A stretch of 64,000 bases of DNA, taken from Diaporthe sp. PMI_573 (Eukaryota; Ascomycota; Sordariomycetes; Diaporthales; Diaporthaceae). A model generated the notes under the pieces. That model was not told the DNA's origin. It made no database searches and saw nothing but the letters and a program-made list of their open reading frames with translations. The translations under genes and the position numbers were made by a program. This document shows positions 39,601 to 49,860 of this stretch, one piece after another (positions within the stretch are counted from its first letter, which is position 1; each line of letters opens with the position of its first letter). Location: assembly GCA_021399435.1 (NCBI GenBank), contig JAJTUP010000058.1:346521-410520 (forward strand), read 5' to 3'.

Positions 39601-40520
39601 TGCTGGCTAAACAAGACCACCTCCTGATCGCCAACCACCGCGGAACCAAGACGTGCTACTGACGCCGGAGGATGCAGGAGCAGAAAGCACAAGGGCCTGG
39701 TCCCTCGGCGATATTGGAGAGTGGGGTGCGCCCATCATCAAGAGGGATCCCAACTACCTTTTGCTCTTGTTATGTACTATGCAGGTTAAGCATACAAAAT
39801 TTGGGCTTTAGATTCAGTCTGAACTTCCTCTCGAAGACCAGCACGCTCCAGGTTTTCAGCACGCTCCAGGCTTTCAGCACGCTCCAGGATTTTCACTCGT
39901 TCCAACTCTGCCTCGCAAAATGGAATTCCAATGGCGAAAAAACAACAGGGAGCAGATCCTTTATCTTGCCAAACATCGACATGAAGCGGTTTTCGGACCT
40001 GCCTTTTCAATACATTCTGTTTCTGTCACACTATGCGTCACTACGACACTTTGATATTCCGTGAAAGTCAGGCACGCAGTTTCTAGGGTTTCGTCTCAGT
40101 CCAAACCTCCACTTGAATACGCTCGAATATCTATGGGTCGGGTACACTGCATCTTTCAGGCCAGGGAAAATGAGCTTCCATATCAACCTCTGTAAGCTAA
40201 GCCAAGATAACAAGAAAAACAACACAACAGCCCTCCCTGACCACTCATGTATGACCGGTGACAATTGGGAACTGGAACGAATCGATCATCCCACGTTGGT
40301 CCGGTGTCCCTGACTGCATTTGTATGCAGACAACCATTATCAATGCAGGTTTAGCCAGATATGGGCACCAATCAGGCGATGGATGAGAACGATTCACGCA
40401 GCAGATGTCACGCCGTACCCCGGCGACGAGGCTGGAGGTGGAGAGAGCCACCGATACGAACGCGCTTGCTGTCCCAAGGGCGATTATGTCAACAGGGGTT
40501 CCTTGCCACCTTGAGCACTT
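36680..40520 (+). repeat. Degenerate repeat-block array, about five copies
   Basis: A block beginning ATGCAGGTTTAGCGAGATAT, then CACCAATAAGGCGAGTGATG, and continuing through TCTACCCCGGCG, CTGGCTAAACGAC, CGTGGAACCAAGACG and GATATTGGAGGGTGGG recurs at about 36825-37070, 37078-37200 with 37575-37735 (partial), 38787-39080, 39480-39775 and 40340-40510, all in the same orientation. A second block (CAGGCATACAATCTTTAGGC, TTTAGACTCAGTCTG, GGTCCACTGCATCTTCA) recurs at 37908-38015, 39075-39150, 39777-39850 and 40066-40175. The upstream segment at 36680-36830 reappears at 40195-40345. No frame is conserved across copies. This looks like old tandem segmental duplication. Confidence 0.65.
37746..37906. 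repeat. Hairpin (foldback) element, ~50-bp arms
   Basis: The left arm (GTACACCTCCCCGGGGTAAT, then AAAGGTCAGTGGGCCATGTC) is repeated in reverse complement at ~37856-37906 with about three mismatches; the spacer is roughly 60 bp. This looks like a small MITE inserted in the repeat array. Confidence 0.7.
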
Positions 40521-40923
40521 GCAACAAATCATGCAAGCCAAGCGCCTTACTGTACATTTTCAAGTTACTGTATACGATAATCACGACTCACGACATTTTG
40601 AAATTGTGCGTTACCAGCATGTGCCCATAGGGCTGCGCTTGTGGCCTGCTAATCCCTTTCTAGGAGTTACATTTTCATGATGGAACACAGAGACTTATGA
40701 GAACGCATCTTTTGATTTGGAATACATGAAGATTACCGGGTTTGGCCTCAAGTGGTGGTTTGGGACAGTTTTGGATTCAGGTGTCAGCCGAGTGTCGGTT
40801 GGGGCCTCTGCAGGCCGTGCCCGACGGGGTGTGCATTCGTCTGTTCTCTGAACTGGGAGGGCCGTCGGCGTGGGCGGCGCATCAGTACAACGTTGTACAA
40901 TACAGGGGATATAGTGATTACGG

Positions 40924-41314
40924 TTTTCGCACCCCCTTCGCAACCAGCGGCTTGGCTGGTGCTCTTTCGGCACCTGCGATGTGCGCTTTTCGCACCCCCT
41001 TCGCAACCAGCGGCTTGGCTGGTGCTCTTTTGGCACCTACGATGTGCGCTTTTCGCACCCCCTTCGCAACCAGCGGCTTGGCTGGTGCTCTTTTGGCACC
41101 TACGATGTGCGCTTTTCGCACCCCCTTCGCAACCAGCGGCTTGGCTGGTGCTCTTTTGGCACCTGCGATGTGCGCTTTTCGCACCCCCTTCGCAACCAGC
41201 GGCTTGGCTGGTGCTCTTTTGGCACCTGCGATGTGCGCTTTTCGCACCCCCTTCGCAACCAGCGGCTTGGCTGGTGCTCTTTTGGCACCTGCGATGTGCG
41301 CTTTTCGCACCCCC
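40924..41314. repeat. 63-bp minisatellite, six full units
   Basis: Units start at 40924, 40987, 41050, 41113, 41176 and 41239, with a partial seventh at 41302. They differ at only one to three positions (for example CTGCGATG versus CTACGATG). As 63 is a multiple of three, several frames on both strands stay open and give long artefactual ORFs with 21-residue repeats. A diverged copy lies at about 41570-41660. Confidence 0.92.
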
Positions 41315-42389
41315 CGCCCACCAACCTTTCCTAGCAGCTAGGCAGGCGAAGGACAGTAGCATCCGGGCATAACTGTTAACACCACCAAAACCGGCCAACT
41401 TTCATCACGATTTACACAATCACAAACGGTGTGGTGTTATGTATCTATTGTCATCAGATAATTTCAAATTGGACGAAGAACCCGATGCCCATGTTTTCTC
41501 GTCCAAAGCTCTTCTAGTTGCTGAGGCTGGTAGACCCAGTAGTGAAAACCCTTGTCCTCCGCCCACTGCTCTTGGAGCACCTGCGATCTGTGCTTTTCGC
41601 CGCCGTCCCCCCCTCCGCCCCCACCCTCACCAAATCCTAACAGCTTGGCCGGTGCTGTTTTGGCACCTTCTTACTTTACATGAATTCAACGTCCCGGCGA
41701 TTTATTACGTTTATAATGGAACACTATCCAGGATCCTGAACCGTGGAAACACCGCGGAGCGACACGTGTTTCGTAAGATGCCAATGAAGAGTAGCGTTTT
41801 GATCCGTGCTAGCTGGCCCTCGCAACCCTGACGACGCACCTCAACATCACATCATTATTCGCCACCCCTCACTCTAACTATCATTTCTTCGAACATTTGG
41901 TGCAGATTGTGCCTGCAGCTGTGATGCCGTCTGTGCAATATGGGCAGCCAGCCATTTGTGCGAAAGTGTTGTTCTGATGCTAAATTAGCCGTTCGTCAAG
42001 AAGAGATCGAGGTGGGAGGTGTACGGTAAAATTAACATAGAGTATGTCCGACAGAGGTGTCAAGAGCTTGAAGAAGAGAAGGCGCAGGGCCAATATATAG
42101 AAAGACTCGAGCGATCCAGGCGGGGCTTGCAAGGACACACAACTCGATTCCGGAAGGTTCTACCCGGACTTGCGTTGGCGACGTGTTCGTTGTTGATTCG
42201 TTCATCTCGGTTCTGCACGTGCCACTTGCCACTTCCCAGACTAGTCTCTTGGTGTTACGGTATGCAATAAAACAATGGAATTTTACCCTTCAAACTCTGG
42301 TCCTCAATCTGCGTGTCGTAATATTTTAGCATTGTCAGTGACCAACATCACATAAGTGCGTAGCAAAAGTTCTTGACTGCACCACAGCC
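41315..42389. other. Intergenic, no supported gene
   Basis: Contains one diverged minisatellite unit (about 41570-41660) and a short ORF at 42019-42270 without motifs. The last part is the leader of the zinc-finger gene. Confidence 0.45.
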
Positions 42390-43346
42390 ATGGAAGAAGA
42401 TCAATTGATCTGTGATGTCTGCTCGGGAAGGCTGACGGGCGAAAACGAACTCAAACAACACATACAAAAACACACGGTACGTGCAGACCTGCGGGAGTAA
42501 CTTTTCACGAGCTTTTCTCATTAACCCGCTAGCGTCAAATCGCTCGACTGTGCAAGAAACTTGCAAACCGTTCGTTGGACTTATCGGACGAGCGTTGCGA
42601 CGAGGACGTCCCGGACACAGATGCTTCAACAGCAGAAGAAGGTCAACAGAATGGACGACCCGAGCTGAGCATTTGCCCTGACAAAACCTGTGACCACAAG
42701 GCATTCAACAGGGAGCAGGATCTCATTCGACATTACTTCAAACGTAAATCCTCAGTCCCAATCAGCGTTTCTGCTTTAACTAATAAGAGTCCAAAAAGAT
42801 ACCGAGGTCAACAAATCCTGCCACGGTGTAAACATACGTTTTGCAAATAAATATGCGTCACATAAGTGTCCATTGGACTCAAATTATAAAGATGCAAAGA
42901 AGCAGCGGTCTCACGAGGTTCATGGTACGGTGAAAGCTGCACTATACAGTGCTCTTAATGCTACCAAAAAAAGAGGTAAAGAAAGCGCGGGTCGGCAAAA
43001 GAAACGAAAGTTAGCTTCCTCGTTTGAACCTACAAAGAATGCCGGAAACATTCTTCCGTGCATTTCACATTCAGGTCAGCTAGTCAGCGAGACGGCGGCG
43101 CCTGAGAGTGATGTATTGATGTTTCATCACACTTTACTAGATGGCTCGGCAGCAGCCGCGACTTTTGCCCCACATTCTGGCCAGTCTGGTACATCAATTG
43201 ATGTTGCGGAAAATAGCCATTTGCATTATACGCACGAGTTCGTGTCCAACGACATTGCGGCTGCAATGTTGCGACCAGCACCATCAGACCCACCAAATCT
43301 CTGGGATATGGCGACTTGGCCTTCAAATAGGGGATTGGGTCTTTGA
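42390..43346 (+). CDS. C2H2-type zinc-finger protein (3 exons)
   Basis: The model join(42390..42476,42533..42743,42790..43346) gives 284 aa with phases that fit exactly. Intron 1 (56 nt) is GTACGT..CGCTAG. Intron 2 (46 nt) is GTAAAT..AAGAG with a CTAACTAAT-like branch and is less certain. Finger 1 is ICDVCSGRLTGENELKQHIQKH. Finger 2 is ICPDKTCDHKAFNREQDLIR followed by H. A third, degenerate Cys/His stretch (CHGV.., YASHKC) follows. The rest is basic (RQKKRKL, nuclear-signal-like) and then a Ser/Ala-rich activation-like tail. It is probably a nuclear regulator of unknown target. Confidence 0.65.
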
Positions 43347-43398
43347 TCACTCTAGATAGCACGTAGCTTGGCTCATTCTCAATATCAGATATCCCCTG

Positions 43399-44109
43399 CT
43401 ACTTGTTTTGCAAGTGTTTGTCAACGTAGCCTTTTTCCTCCACTGCATACGCCATGGTGCATCCCTCGGTTGATCCAAAGGCGGACCGTGGATGCATAAT
43501 CATGCTATATCACGTTAGAAAGCGATGAATCATCGAGTCTGATAATAGCTTACACGCCACCATCATCCAGCTGCGCTTTGGACTCGTTCAAGCCTTTTGT
43601 CTCCTTCAAAAATCGGTATGGAACCTCCCAGAGGCCGTTGGCCGCTTTCACTCCTTTGGACGGGAGTATCTTAGACCCGACAAAAACTTCTATATTGGTA
43701 TTGGCGCCCCACATGTAGAGAACGGCTCGATGATCTTCCACTTCGTCATCCGCAATACTAGACGCGTAGAAATGCTTTGGGTTATCGCTTGCTAGGTAAA
43801 AGGCGAGTGAAGGGTTCTCTGTGTCATAGTGGTCGAGGATTTTTTTCAAGCGCTATCCATGTTAGCAATGCTCCGCAAGGCACAAGGTTAAGGCCATACC
43901 GGGTCTTCATTGAGAATCGGCAGGTATCTGCTTAGGGTTTCTTTTTTCCAGGCAAGGCCTTCTTTGTCAAGCTTGTCGACGAGCTCCCCGATTTCGGCGT
44001 TTGCGTGATAGAATACGCCATGGTTTTGAAAGAATGATAGTGCGTCGACTGCGCTGACTGTAGAAGAGACCTTGTCTTTTTCAAACAGCTTGTCATTTGC
44101 CGAAGACAT
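43399..44109 (-). CDS. 204-aa protein of unknown function (3 exons)
   Basis: The model complement(join(43399..43504,43554..43852,43900..44109)) fits in phase. Intron 1 (47 nt) is GTATGG..GATAG with GCTAAC; intron 2 (49 nt) is GTAAGC..ATATAG with CTAAC. The ATG starts MSSANDKLFEKDKVSSTVSA. The protein is soluble, mixed alpha/beta, with LPILNEDPRLKKILDHYDTE in the middle and AVLYMWGANTNIEVFVGSKI later. There is no signal peptide, membrane segment or known motif. It is convergent with the zinc-finger gene, leaving 52 bp between the stops. The exact splice fit argues it is real. Confidence 0.6.
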
Positions 44110-44550
44110 CTTGTTCGGTCTATGTAGACAACAGCCAGCAGAAGTAGCCTGAAAGAAAAGTTGTTTGACGTTGTTGTCTAGACGCGGGGTAGCTTGGTCA
44201 TGAGGCCGCGTTGGGAAATTAGTTTTTCCGACATGCAAATGGACAACGTATCGCAACAGGTTGCTGATCCTCCGCATTTCGGATACCCCACCATTTCGGA
44301 CAGCCAAACTAACGACGCCAAGTCCAGCACAAATGGAAATCCAGCAACTGGAGGCTTGGCATAATGTTTGTAGCCGAACCTGCGTCGAACTGCATAAATT
44401 ACTAATATCCTGTATGTCCTCAAAGTCAGAGTGCTTTCTACGTAGATATGAGATCTATTGAAATCATCGGCTCGCTCACGCTAATGACGTCTAACGTATC
44501 GAGGCCATTTCGACGAACAGGGTTTGCGAGTTCAGTAGCCTATATCCAAG
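44110..44550. other. Intergenic, no supported gene
   Basis: Upstream of the 204-aa gene; short frames only. Confidence 0.45.
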
Positions 44551-44553
44551 GCT

Positions 44554-44665
44554 CTGAGCAACGCAACGCAACGCAATACAGCCCCCATGTTGCGTTGCGT
44601 TGCCGTATTAGTAAGCAGAGGGCACATTGCGTTGCGTTGCGGCAATATATTGCGCAATATATTGC
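44554..44665. repeat. Palindromic GCAACG/CGTTGC simple repeat cluster
   Basis: CAACGCAACGCAACGCAATA is followed after a short spacer by its inverse (TGTTGCGTTGCGTTGCCGTA), then by a second TTGCGTTGCGTTGCGG and the palindrome CAATATATTGCGCAATATATTG. The segment can fold into stacked hairpins. Confidence 0.65.
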
Positions 44666-44981
44666 CTTCAAATTGCCTTCGTTGCCAATCTCATGACACA
44701 TAATGACAGATGCCTTGATGTATGTATGATATGCCCGTGACAGCGTCTAGCCACCAACATAGTACAGAAGCCTCATAAATTGCATCATGCTTTACACTCA
44801 TCTCCCTCTGAATCGTACTCCTCTGACGGCGATCCAAGCCACGGGCGTGTCTTGTCGCCTCCGCCCTTGCCTTGCAATAGAGAGGAATCTGTGGCAGTGA
44901 CCAGGCCTGACTGGTACCAAGACCGGAGGACCTGGCACATACTAACCATTATGGCATCAAGAGATAACCTCTGCTGGGTCC
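44666..44981. other. Intergenic, no supported gene
   Basis: Short frames only; nothing recognised. Confidence 0.4.
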
Positions 44982-45203
44982 AGGGCTCCTAATAGTGCGG
45001 ACCATTAAGAGCACTATTAGTGCACACTGTAGTCCAGACTAATAGTCCATGCACTATTGGTTCAGTGTGACGTCTCTCGGACTACACCGATGGTTCAGTG
45101 CAGGCCTCTCGGACCACACTGGTAGTCCAGTGTAACTCAACCAGACTGACCAGTAGTTCAGTGCGAGGGACGCAGACTAACAGTCTCACTATTAGTGCGC
45201 CCA
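44982..45203. repeat. MITE-like element with GTCCAGTG/AGTGC internal repeats
   Basis: The left end CTCCTAATAGTGCGG resembles the reverse complement of the right end (CACTATTAGTGCGCCC). In between, (A)CTATTAGTGC, TAGTCCA and TTCAGTG(C/T) recur. Non-coding. Confidence 0.4.
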
Positions 45204-45610
45204 AGACTCAACGTGCGTCAAGCAGCGTCTTCCCGAGTTTGGAGGCCGCTGCAGAGAACCCAGTCAAGAACTCCGTGACCCAACGCGTCGGACGCGTCGA
45301 CCGCGCGTGGCGAAATTTTCAGGATGGTGCTAAGACATGTTAGCAGGTACAACTGTTACACTGTGTTGATATATTGTACCTTAGGTATCACGTAACTGAA
45401 ACCATCTTCTTAACAAGAGCCCAGAATTGCCTGCATGTACATGTTCAGCAGCAACTTGATTTTATAGCTTTGGAATGGGCTATCTGGCTGATTTCCGGGA
45501 AGAATTTACAGCCTGAGAGACGATGAAGGGCATGTTATCTGGGTTGCGAATCCCAAGTCGTGGAGTTAAGAGATACAAACCCTGCCATTACAGATGAGCG
45601 AGGTGCCAGG
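45204..45610. other. Intergenic, no supported gene
   Basis: Nothing recognised. Confidence 0.4.
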
Positions 45611-46216
45611 TAGCCTCTATCCGGCACCTCTAGGGTAGGCTGGCTCGCATATCCTATTGAGTGAAATGGTTGAGATGCCGAGACTCACGCTGGTCGCTCC
45701 CATGAAAATCACATTCATACCAGCCAGATCATAGTTACGGAGTTGCTGAGAGCCCCAGTCTGGTATCAATTCCATCATGATCTGAGATGTATTGCCAAGT
45801 TGTTGTTTTGCAGTCGCCAAAGTGCATGATGCCAAACCGTGGCCCCCGTTTTCTCCGCTAATGTGATACATTACGTCCCAACCCAAAGCGCAGATTAAGT
45901 CAAATCCCAATCATGTGGCTTGTGACACTTGCCGAAATCAAGCTGGAAAGGCAAAGAAATTGGTAACACCACATCTGCATCCGACTAGCGCTTACCTCAT
46001 CGCAAAGGTGCCAGTGGTGTATGCAGTTTCATTCCTCCTGCATGATATGGCGCCGGTTGGCTGAGCAGAGGCAGACCGTGAGGCTTTTTCAACAGGTGTA
46101 ACAAAAGAGAGCGGGAAGGCCGCCGAAGCTGCAGACCATGCCAGACGGAAAAAAGTGGGCAGATAGGGCCTTGCTGGGCTTATACCTGGCAGCAAGAGAG
46201 TTGAAATCTGCAGCAC
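45611..46216 (-). CDS. Possible multi-exon gene, unresolved
   Basis: Two minus frames are protein-like: about 46140-46010 (TPVEKASRSASAQPTGAISC, then RRNETAYTTGTFAM) and about 45905-45705 (LGWDVMYHISGENGGHGLAS, then MMELIPDWGSQQLRNYDLAG). Between them is an intron-like stretch (GTAAGC..TTTCCAG, 45957-46009). However, the phase after that acceptor leads to a stop in both likely frames, so at least one boundary is wrong or the gene is broken. A GTGAGT site follows GMNVIFMGATS near 45690. The family was not recognised. Confidence 0.35.
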
Positions 46217-46243
46217 CTACATCGCTGATCTCGAGGTAATAAA

Positions 46244-46680
46244 CTATGGGCCATGACGTCCAATCGTAAATCCCGACATGGGAGCGTTATTGACTCCCAC
46301 TTGCACGCCCGAGTCATTATTTCCAAGCGTCACCTGTATTGATTGTTTTCGTTCATCTTCTTAGCTTCGTCTTGCGTCTTTATTTTCAGGGCCTCCAGTA
46401 TCTCCAGCACCCTATGCAGCATGGCGCGTTCTTCTGTTATCGTGCGTCGCATACTGTCTTCGTCTTTGTATACGTCTTCTGTGTCACTGGTATTTCCACG
46501 TTCAACGTGTGTGAGGTTTAGCTGCTCGGATCGGTCATTTAGGGTAGTGAGCTGCTGATCGGTGTTGGTGATTGACTCGGCGATGTCTTTCTCCTTCGAA
46601 CACCTTGCGCAGTCCATGCCAAGGATCACTTCGATGATCTTAGTACGGTCTCTTGAGCGTCGTTATGGTCTTTTCCATTC
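46244..46680 (-). pseudogene. NLR-associated-type protein with C-terminal PP/RHIM-like amyloid motif, frameshifted
   Basis: The frame from ~46680 to 46330 reads TKIIEVILGMDCARCSKEKD, then a helical coil (TEERAMLHRVLEILEALKIK). This is the tail of the helical N-terminal domain common to fungal STAND/NLR partners. The next coding block is one base out of frame: VTLGNNDSGVQVGVNNAPMS, then GFTIGRHGP and a stop at 46244. Its VQVG core inside N-x-G-x-Q-x-G-x-N matches the pseudopalindromic PP motif of the HELLP/SBP/PNT1 amyloid signalling system, related to the animal RHIM. In relatives the helical part runs straight into the motif, so a single-base deletion near 46330 is the simplest reading. The N-terminal exon(s) were not found. 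Confidence 0.6.
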
Positions 46681-47488
46681 ATACCTTGCATAAACAAGCT
46701 TGCAGCCCGCCTGCCGGTCTGTGTAAACCCAGTCATGTGAAGGCTAGAATTATGACTTTGGGATGGTGATCTGCGCAGACGCTCTGCTGCACTTAGTCAG
46801 TCTAGCCTGCATTGTGACTGAATAAGCATCGCCGGTCACACGTGAAGGACTAGGTACGCCAAGATATCCATTCATTTTCAGCATGTCAACAGTTTCACAA
46901 CTGCAGCCCAACAACCAGGCTACCACGCACTATCTCGGACCCGATCGACGCCTCCAGGCCGTTGTCGCTTATCCCCTTCTCCAGCGCGTCGAGAACGTCC
47001 TAATATTCCTGTTTCCACACGTCGTCCAATCGGCTAACTAACGGTCGTGTTCGACGGACTCGTGCTGGTCGAGTGATCAAAAGACCGTTCAGATACAGAG
47101 ACGATAATATCTATTAAAGAAAACGGATATTCTGCTTCAAGATCTCAGGGTAATTACACTCCCACTTGTAATACAATTTGCACCTGCAACGTCAAGTTCA
47201 TTACAGTTTCTCTCCCTCATCATCGCTATATGTCTGACTGAATTTATTTCGGCAAGCACTTAATCTACCTAATATATATAAAACTGCTTTCTTTATCTCA
47301 TTATAGGGCCAATAAATATCGCAAGGAACCCAAATTAGGAAGTCTAAGGAGCAGATCCAGTGCGTTCTAACGAAGGCAGGGGTCAGAAAGAACATACTGA
47401 ATTTCTGGATTGGATCGTCTGAATACCCGACACGCGGGCCAGCCGAAACGATCTTCTGGACAGGCTTCTTCTGCCCGAAACGGTTAAC
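46681..47488. other. Intergenic, possible decayed exon
   Basis: A minus frame near 46920-47045 (DVLDALEKGISDNGLEASIG, with one stop upstream) is protein-like and on the same strand as the amyloid-motif gene, but cannot be joined with confidence. Confidence 0.35.
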
Positions 47489-47920
47489 ATGCAAGCGACG
47501 ACGCTCGAAAGGAACACCAAGCTTCTACGACTGGGGTTTCAACAAAGATGGCACCATATTTTACTTGTTCTGCAAATCTGCAGGGAATCTCGCGGTACAG
47601 TATCGCACTCCAACACGGTTCCATCATTTTCGGCAACGACTATGATGCTGGAACTTGGTGGAACTCTGATCCAGACGTCCTCGGCTTCGACCATACATGG
47701 GAGTTTGACCAACATCCACAGGCGCTTGCGGACCTTCGTGGTCTCAATCGAATCAAACATATCGCAGTCGACGAAAGACAGGCCCGGTACTTCGGTTATG
47801 AGGCGTGGTACCATGGAACTATTCCCGACGAGATGCCTCGTGAGCTTCGTAGGCCAGCCGCCATTGCTTTCACCTTCCGAGAGTCTTACGACTCGGAAAA
47901 TTACATCATGGAATTCTTCC
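47489..47920 (+). pseudogene. 2EXR-like domain remnant, frameshifted
   Basis: One frame gives LVLQICRESRG, the ACRESR signature of the fungal 2EXR domain. The continuation is in another frame from 47548: SRYSIALQHGSIIFGNDYDA, then LADLRGLNRIKHIAVDERQA. The missing single-frame link means a frameshift near 47590. The domain is then interrupted at about 47925 by a pogo-type fragment on the opposite strand. Confidence 0.55.
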
Positions 47921-47921
47921 C

Positions 47922-48159
47922 TCATTTCCAGCTGCTAACTATTATTTTCTTAACCATCTCAACCAGTGTTTCTCGAGGGTTGGTGGTACACTGGAAAGAC
48001 ATTCCTGAAGCGACGATAGTATTGCTTGGTGTTGTTAATAATCCCCTGGTCCAGTGGCTGATAGAGAGATGTGATATTCTTCGGGAGGAAGCGTACGACG
48101 ATATTGCTGGGAGGAGGGGCCGGATTAAGACCAACTTTGTGAGCTGAGAAGTTGTCCAA
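47922..48159 (-). pseudogene. Pogo-type (DDE_1) transposase fragment
   Basis: The frame reads MDNFSAHKVGLNP, then VVRFLPKNITSLYQPLDQGI. These are the second catalytic Asp block (DNFSAH) and the FLP.NTTS..QPLDQG block of CENP-B/pogo transposases. Both ends are missing. It differs in sequence from the relic at 7450-8271, so it is another family. Confidence 0.75.
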
Positions 48160-49324
48160 AACTCGGCGTTATGAGCCAAGTGATACTCTGTTATGCTTCA
48201 TGAAGTGATGAGCCCTTACTGCAGGTTTCCGGGAGCCCCCTGCATTGTAGCATGTCGTCAGGAAACCGGATGTGAGCTGCAGTGACTCATTCTCTAAGCC
48301 CGCATCTCCTTTCTAGGTGTCCACTGCACACAAAGTTCAGTTGACAGCCATCTTCGTGTTCGAGTTAGAGGCCTTTTCTTGAAATTCGCAATGCTGCAAT
48401 TAGCCGATGCTGTAGCCTTGGTCAATAGAGGTCAGAGTAATTTGGAGTATTTATCAGGTCTGATCGCAGAATGGGACCAGCGAAAGGTCGCTGCTCAGGC
48501 GCGATTCCGGGGAAAGAACCGCAAGCAGCACAGTGCATGTGTGTGAATATAAAGCGGTCGAATGCCCATCCGAGCGATCTATTCTGAGCATGTCCGACCA
48601 TAGTACCGCACGTCCAACCGATCAAAGAGACGGCGGCGGAAGGAGGCTGGTGGTTGGCTTGTGCTGCGGCTGGAGGCAGTGGTTTCTACGGTGCGAAGGT
48701 TCGGTCCAAGAACAAGCGATGAAGGCCTTGAAAGTTTTGTCTAGAGAGTCATTTTATTTGTTGTAACACGATTTGTCCAAGCGTTTGCTCTTCTCGACAG
48801 TGGCTTCACGTTGATGGGCCCTGCGCTTTGGTGGGCAGAATCCTCAACCTGTCTATCCTGAATTACCTCCTAGACAGCGGGGTTACTAGGAAATAGCGGT
48901 CAAGGGGGAATTATGCTTGCGCTAAGGACCGCGGGGAAGAATGGTACGAGGACGAGAATGGCGAGAGATAGATGATGTCTATTGGCCCTTAGCGGCTGAT
49001 CTAAATAGATGTTGGTGATTTCCAACACCTGAAGGCGAAGCATCAACAGGCGCTTCAGCAGATGATCCGAGAGGACAGGTTCACAGCGTCCCGTGAGGAT
49101 TTTAACCCTGCCTCTGGCTTGGCCCCAGCTGATAGGGGATTGGTTAGAAAATGTTAAAACCAAAGGTGAGGCGCGGATGAAAGACGATATCAGGGCATAC
49201 AGTGCCCGGCAGAATTCTTAGGTGAGCACAGAAGAGCATAAGAAACACTACTAAATTCTAACTTACGAGTTTTCAATTTGTCCACGATCACACAATGCTC
49301 GATTAGCTTAAAAAAAAAATCCCC
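48160..49324. other. Intergenic, no supported gene
   Basis: Short frames on both strands without motifs; a near-repeat pair (CAGGTTTCCGG and CAGGAAACCGG) lies around 48220-48270. Confidence 0.45.
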
Positions 49325-49860
49325 CCAGCACATGTGGCTGTTAGATGCTCTGCCCTGCAGATACTAAGAATAGCCTCTCACACTCTACAGACATGGCCTG
49401 GACCGTAAGAAAATCAAGAGCTATCCGAGACAGACGGGGATATCTATGTCGCCTCTTATGCCAGTATGCAACAGGATCTTGGGTCTCAACATACTTGCCG
49501 TTATTAGCACACCAAGACTCGTACTCGTCGCCAGAAATTCGCCGATTCTGCTGCTGGGGCTGCTTTCAATTGTCGTTATGGTTATACGGGTCGAAAAACT
49601 TGTGCCTTTTTAAAGGCGGCGCTTTCTCGCTGTTATAATCATTAGCTACAACAAAATCTAAATGTTTTGCTGCCAAACTGCCTTCACCATAGTCTTCGCC
49701 GTCGAAATCCAAGTCAGACTCTGCTTCTATTGCTGCTTAAACCATGCCCAGCCATAAGAGGGATAGAGCGCCAAGGCCGTGTAATAAATAGGTGTTTTAT
49801 CAAGTTCTTAGATAGTCAGCTTTAGCCATATAGCCACCCACACCATTTCTTTGTGTATCA
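49325..49860 (-). pseudogene. hAT transposase remnant (dimerisation region)
   Basis: Reading the minus strand gives DKTPIYYTALALYPSYGWAW, interrupted by several stops, then DEYESWCANNGKYVETQDPV, WHKRRHRYPRLSRIALDFLT and VQAMSVECERLF. That is the C-terminal hAT dimerisation domain (RxPxLSRIALDFLTVQ..S..CER.F). The first block is closely related to the hAT at 54.2-55.7 kb (DETPIYYTALALHPGYSWEY). Stops at several points show it is dead. Confidence 0.7.

Noticed and set aside
40742..41398. ORFs of 117-206 codons with 21-residue repeats on both strands
   Set aside because: They arise from a 63-bp minisatellite whose length is a multiple of three; all lack start context, domains or splice signals.
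46330..46332. Programmed frameshift for the amyloid-motif gene
   Set aside because: No slippery heptamer or structure is evident; a one-base deletion is simpler. Kept as pseudogene.
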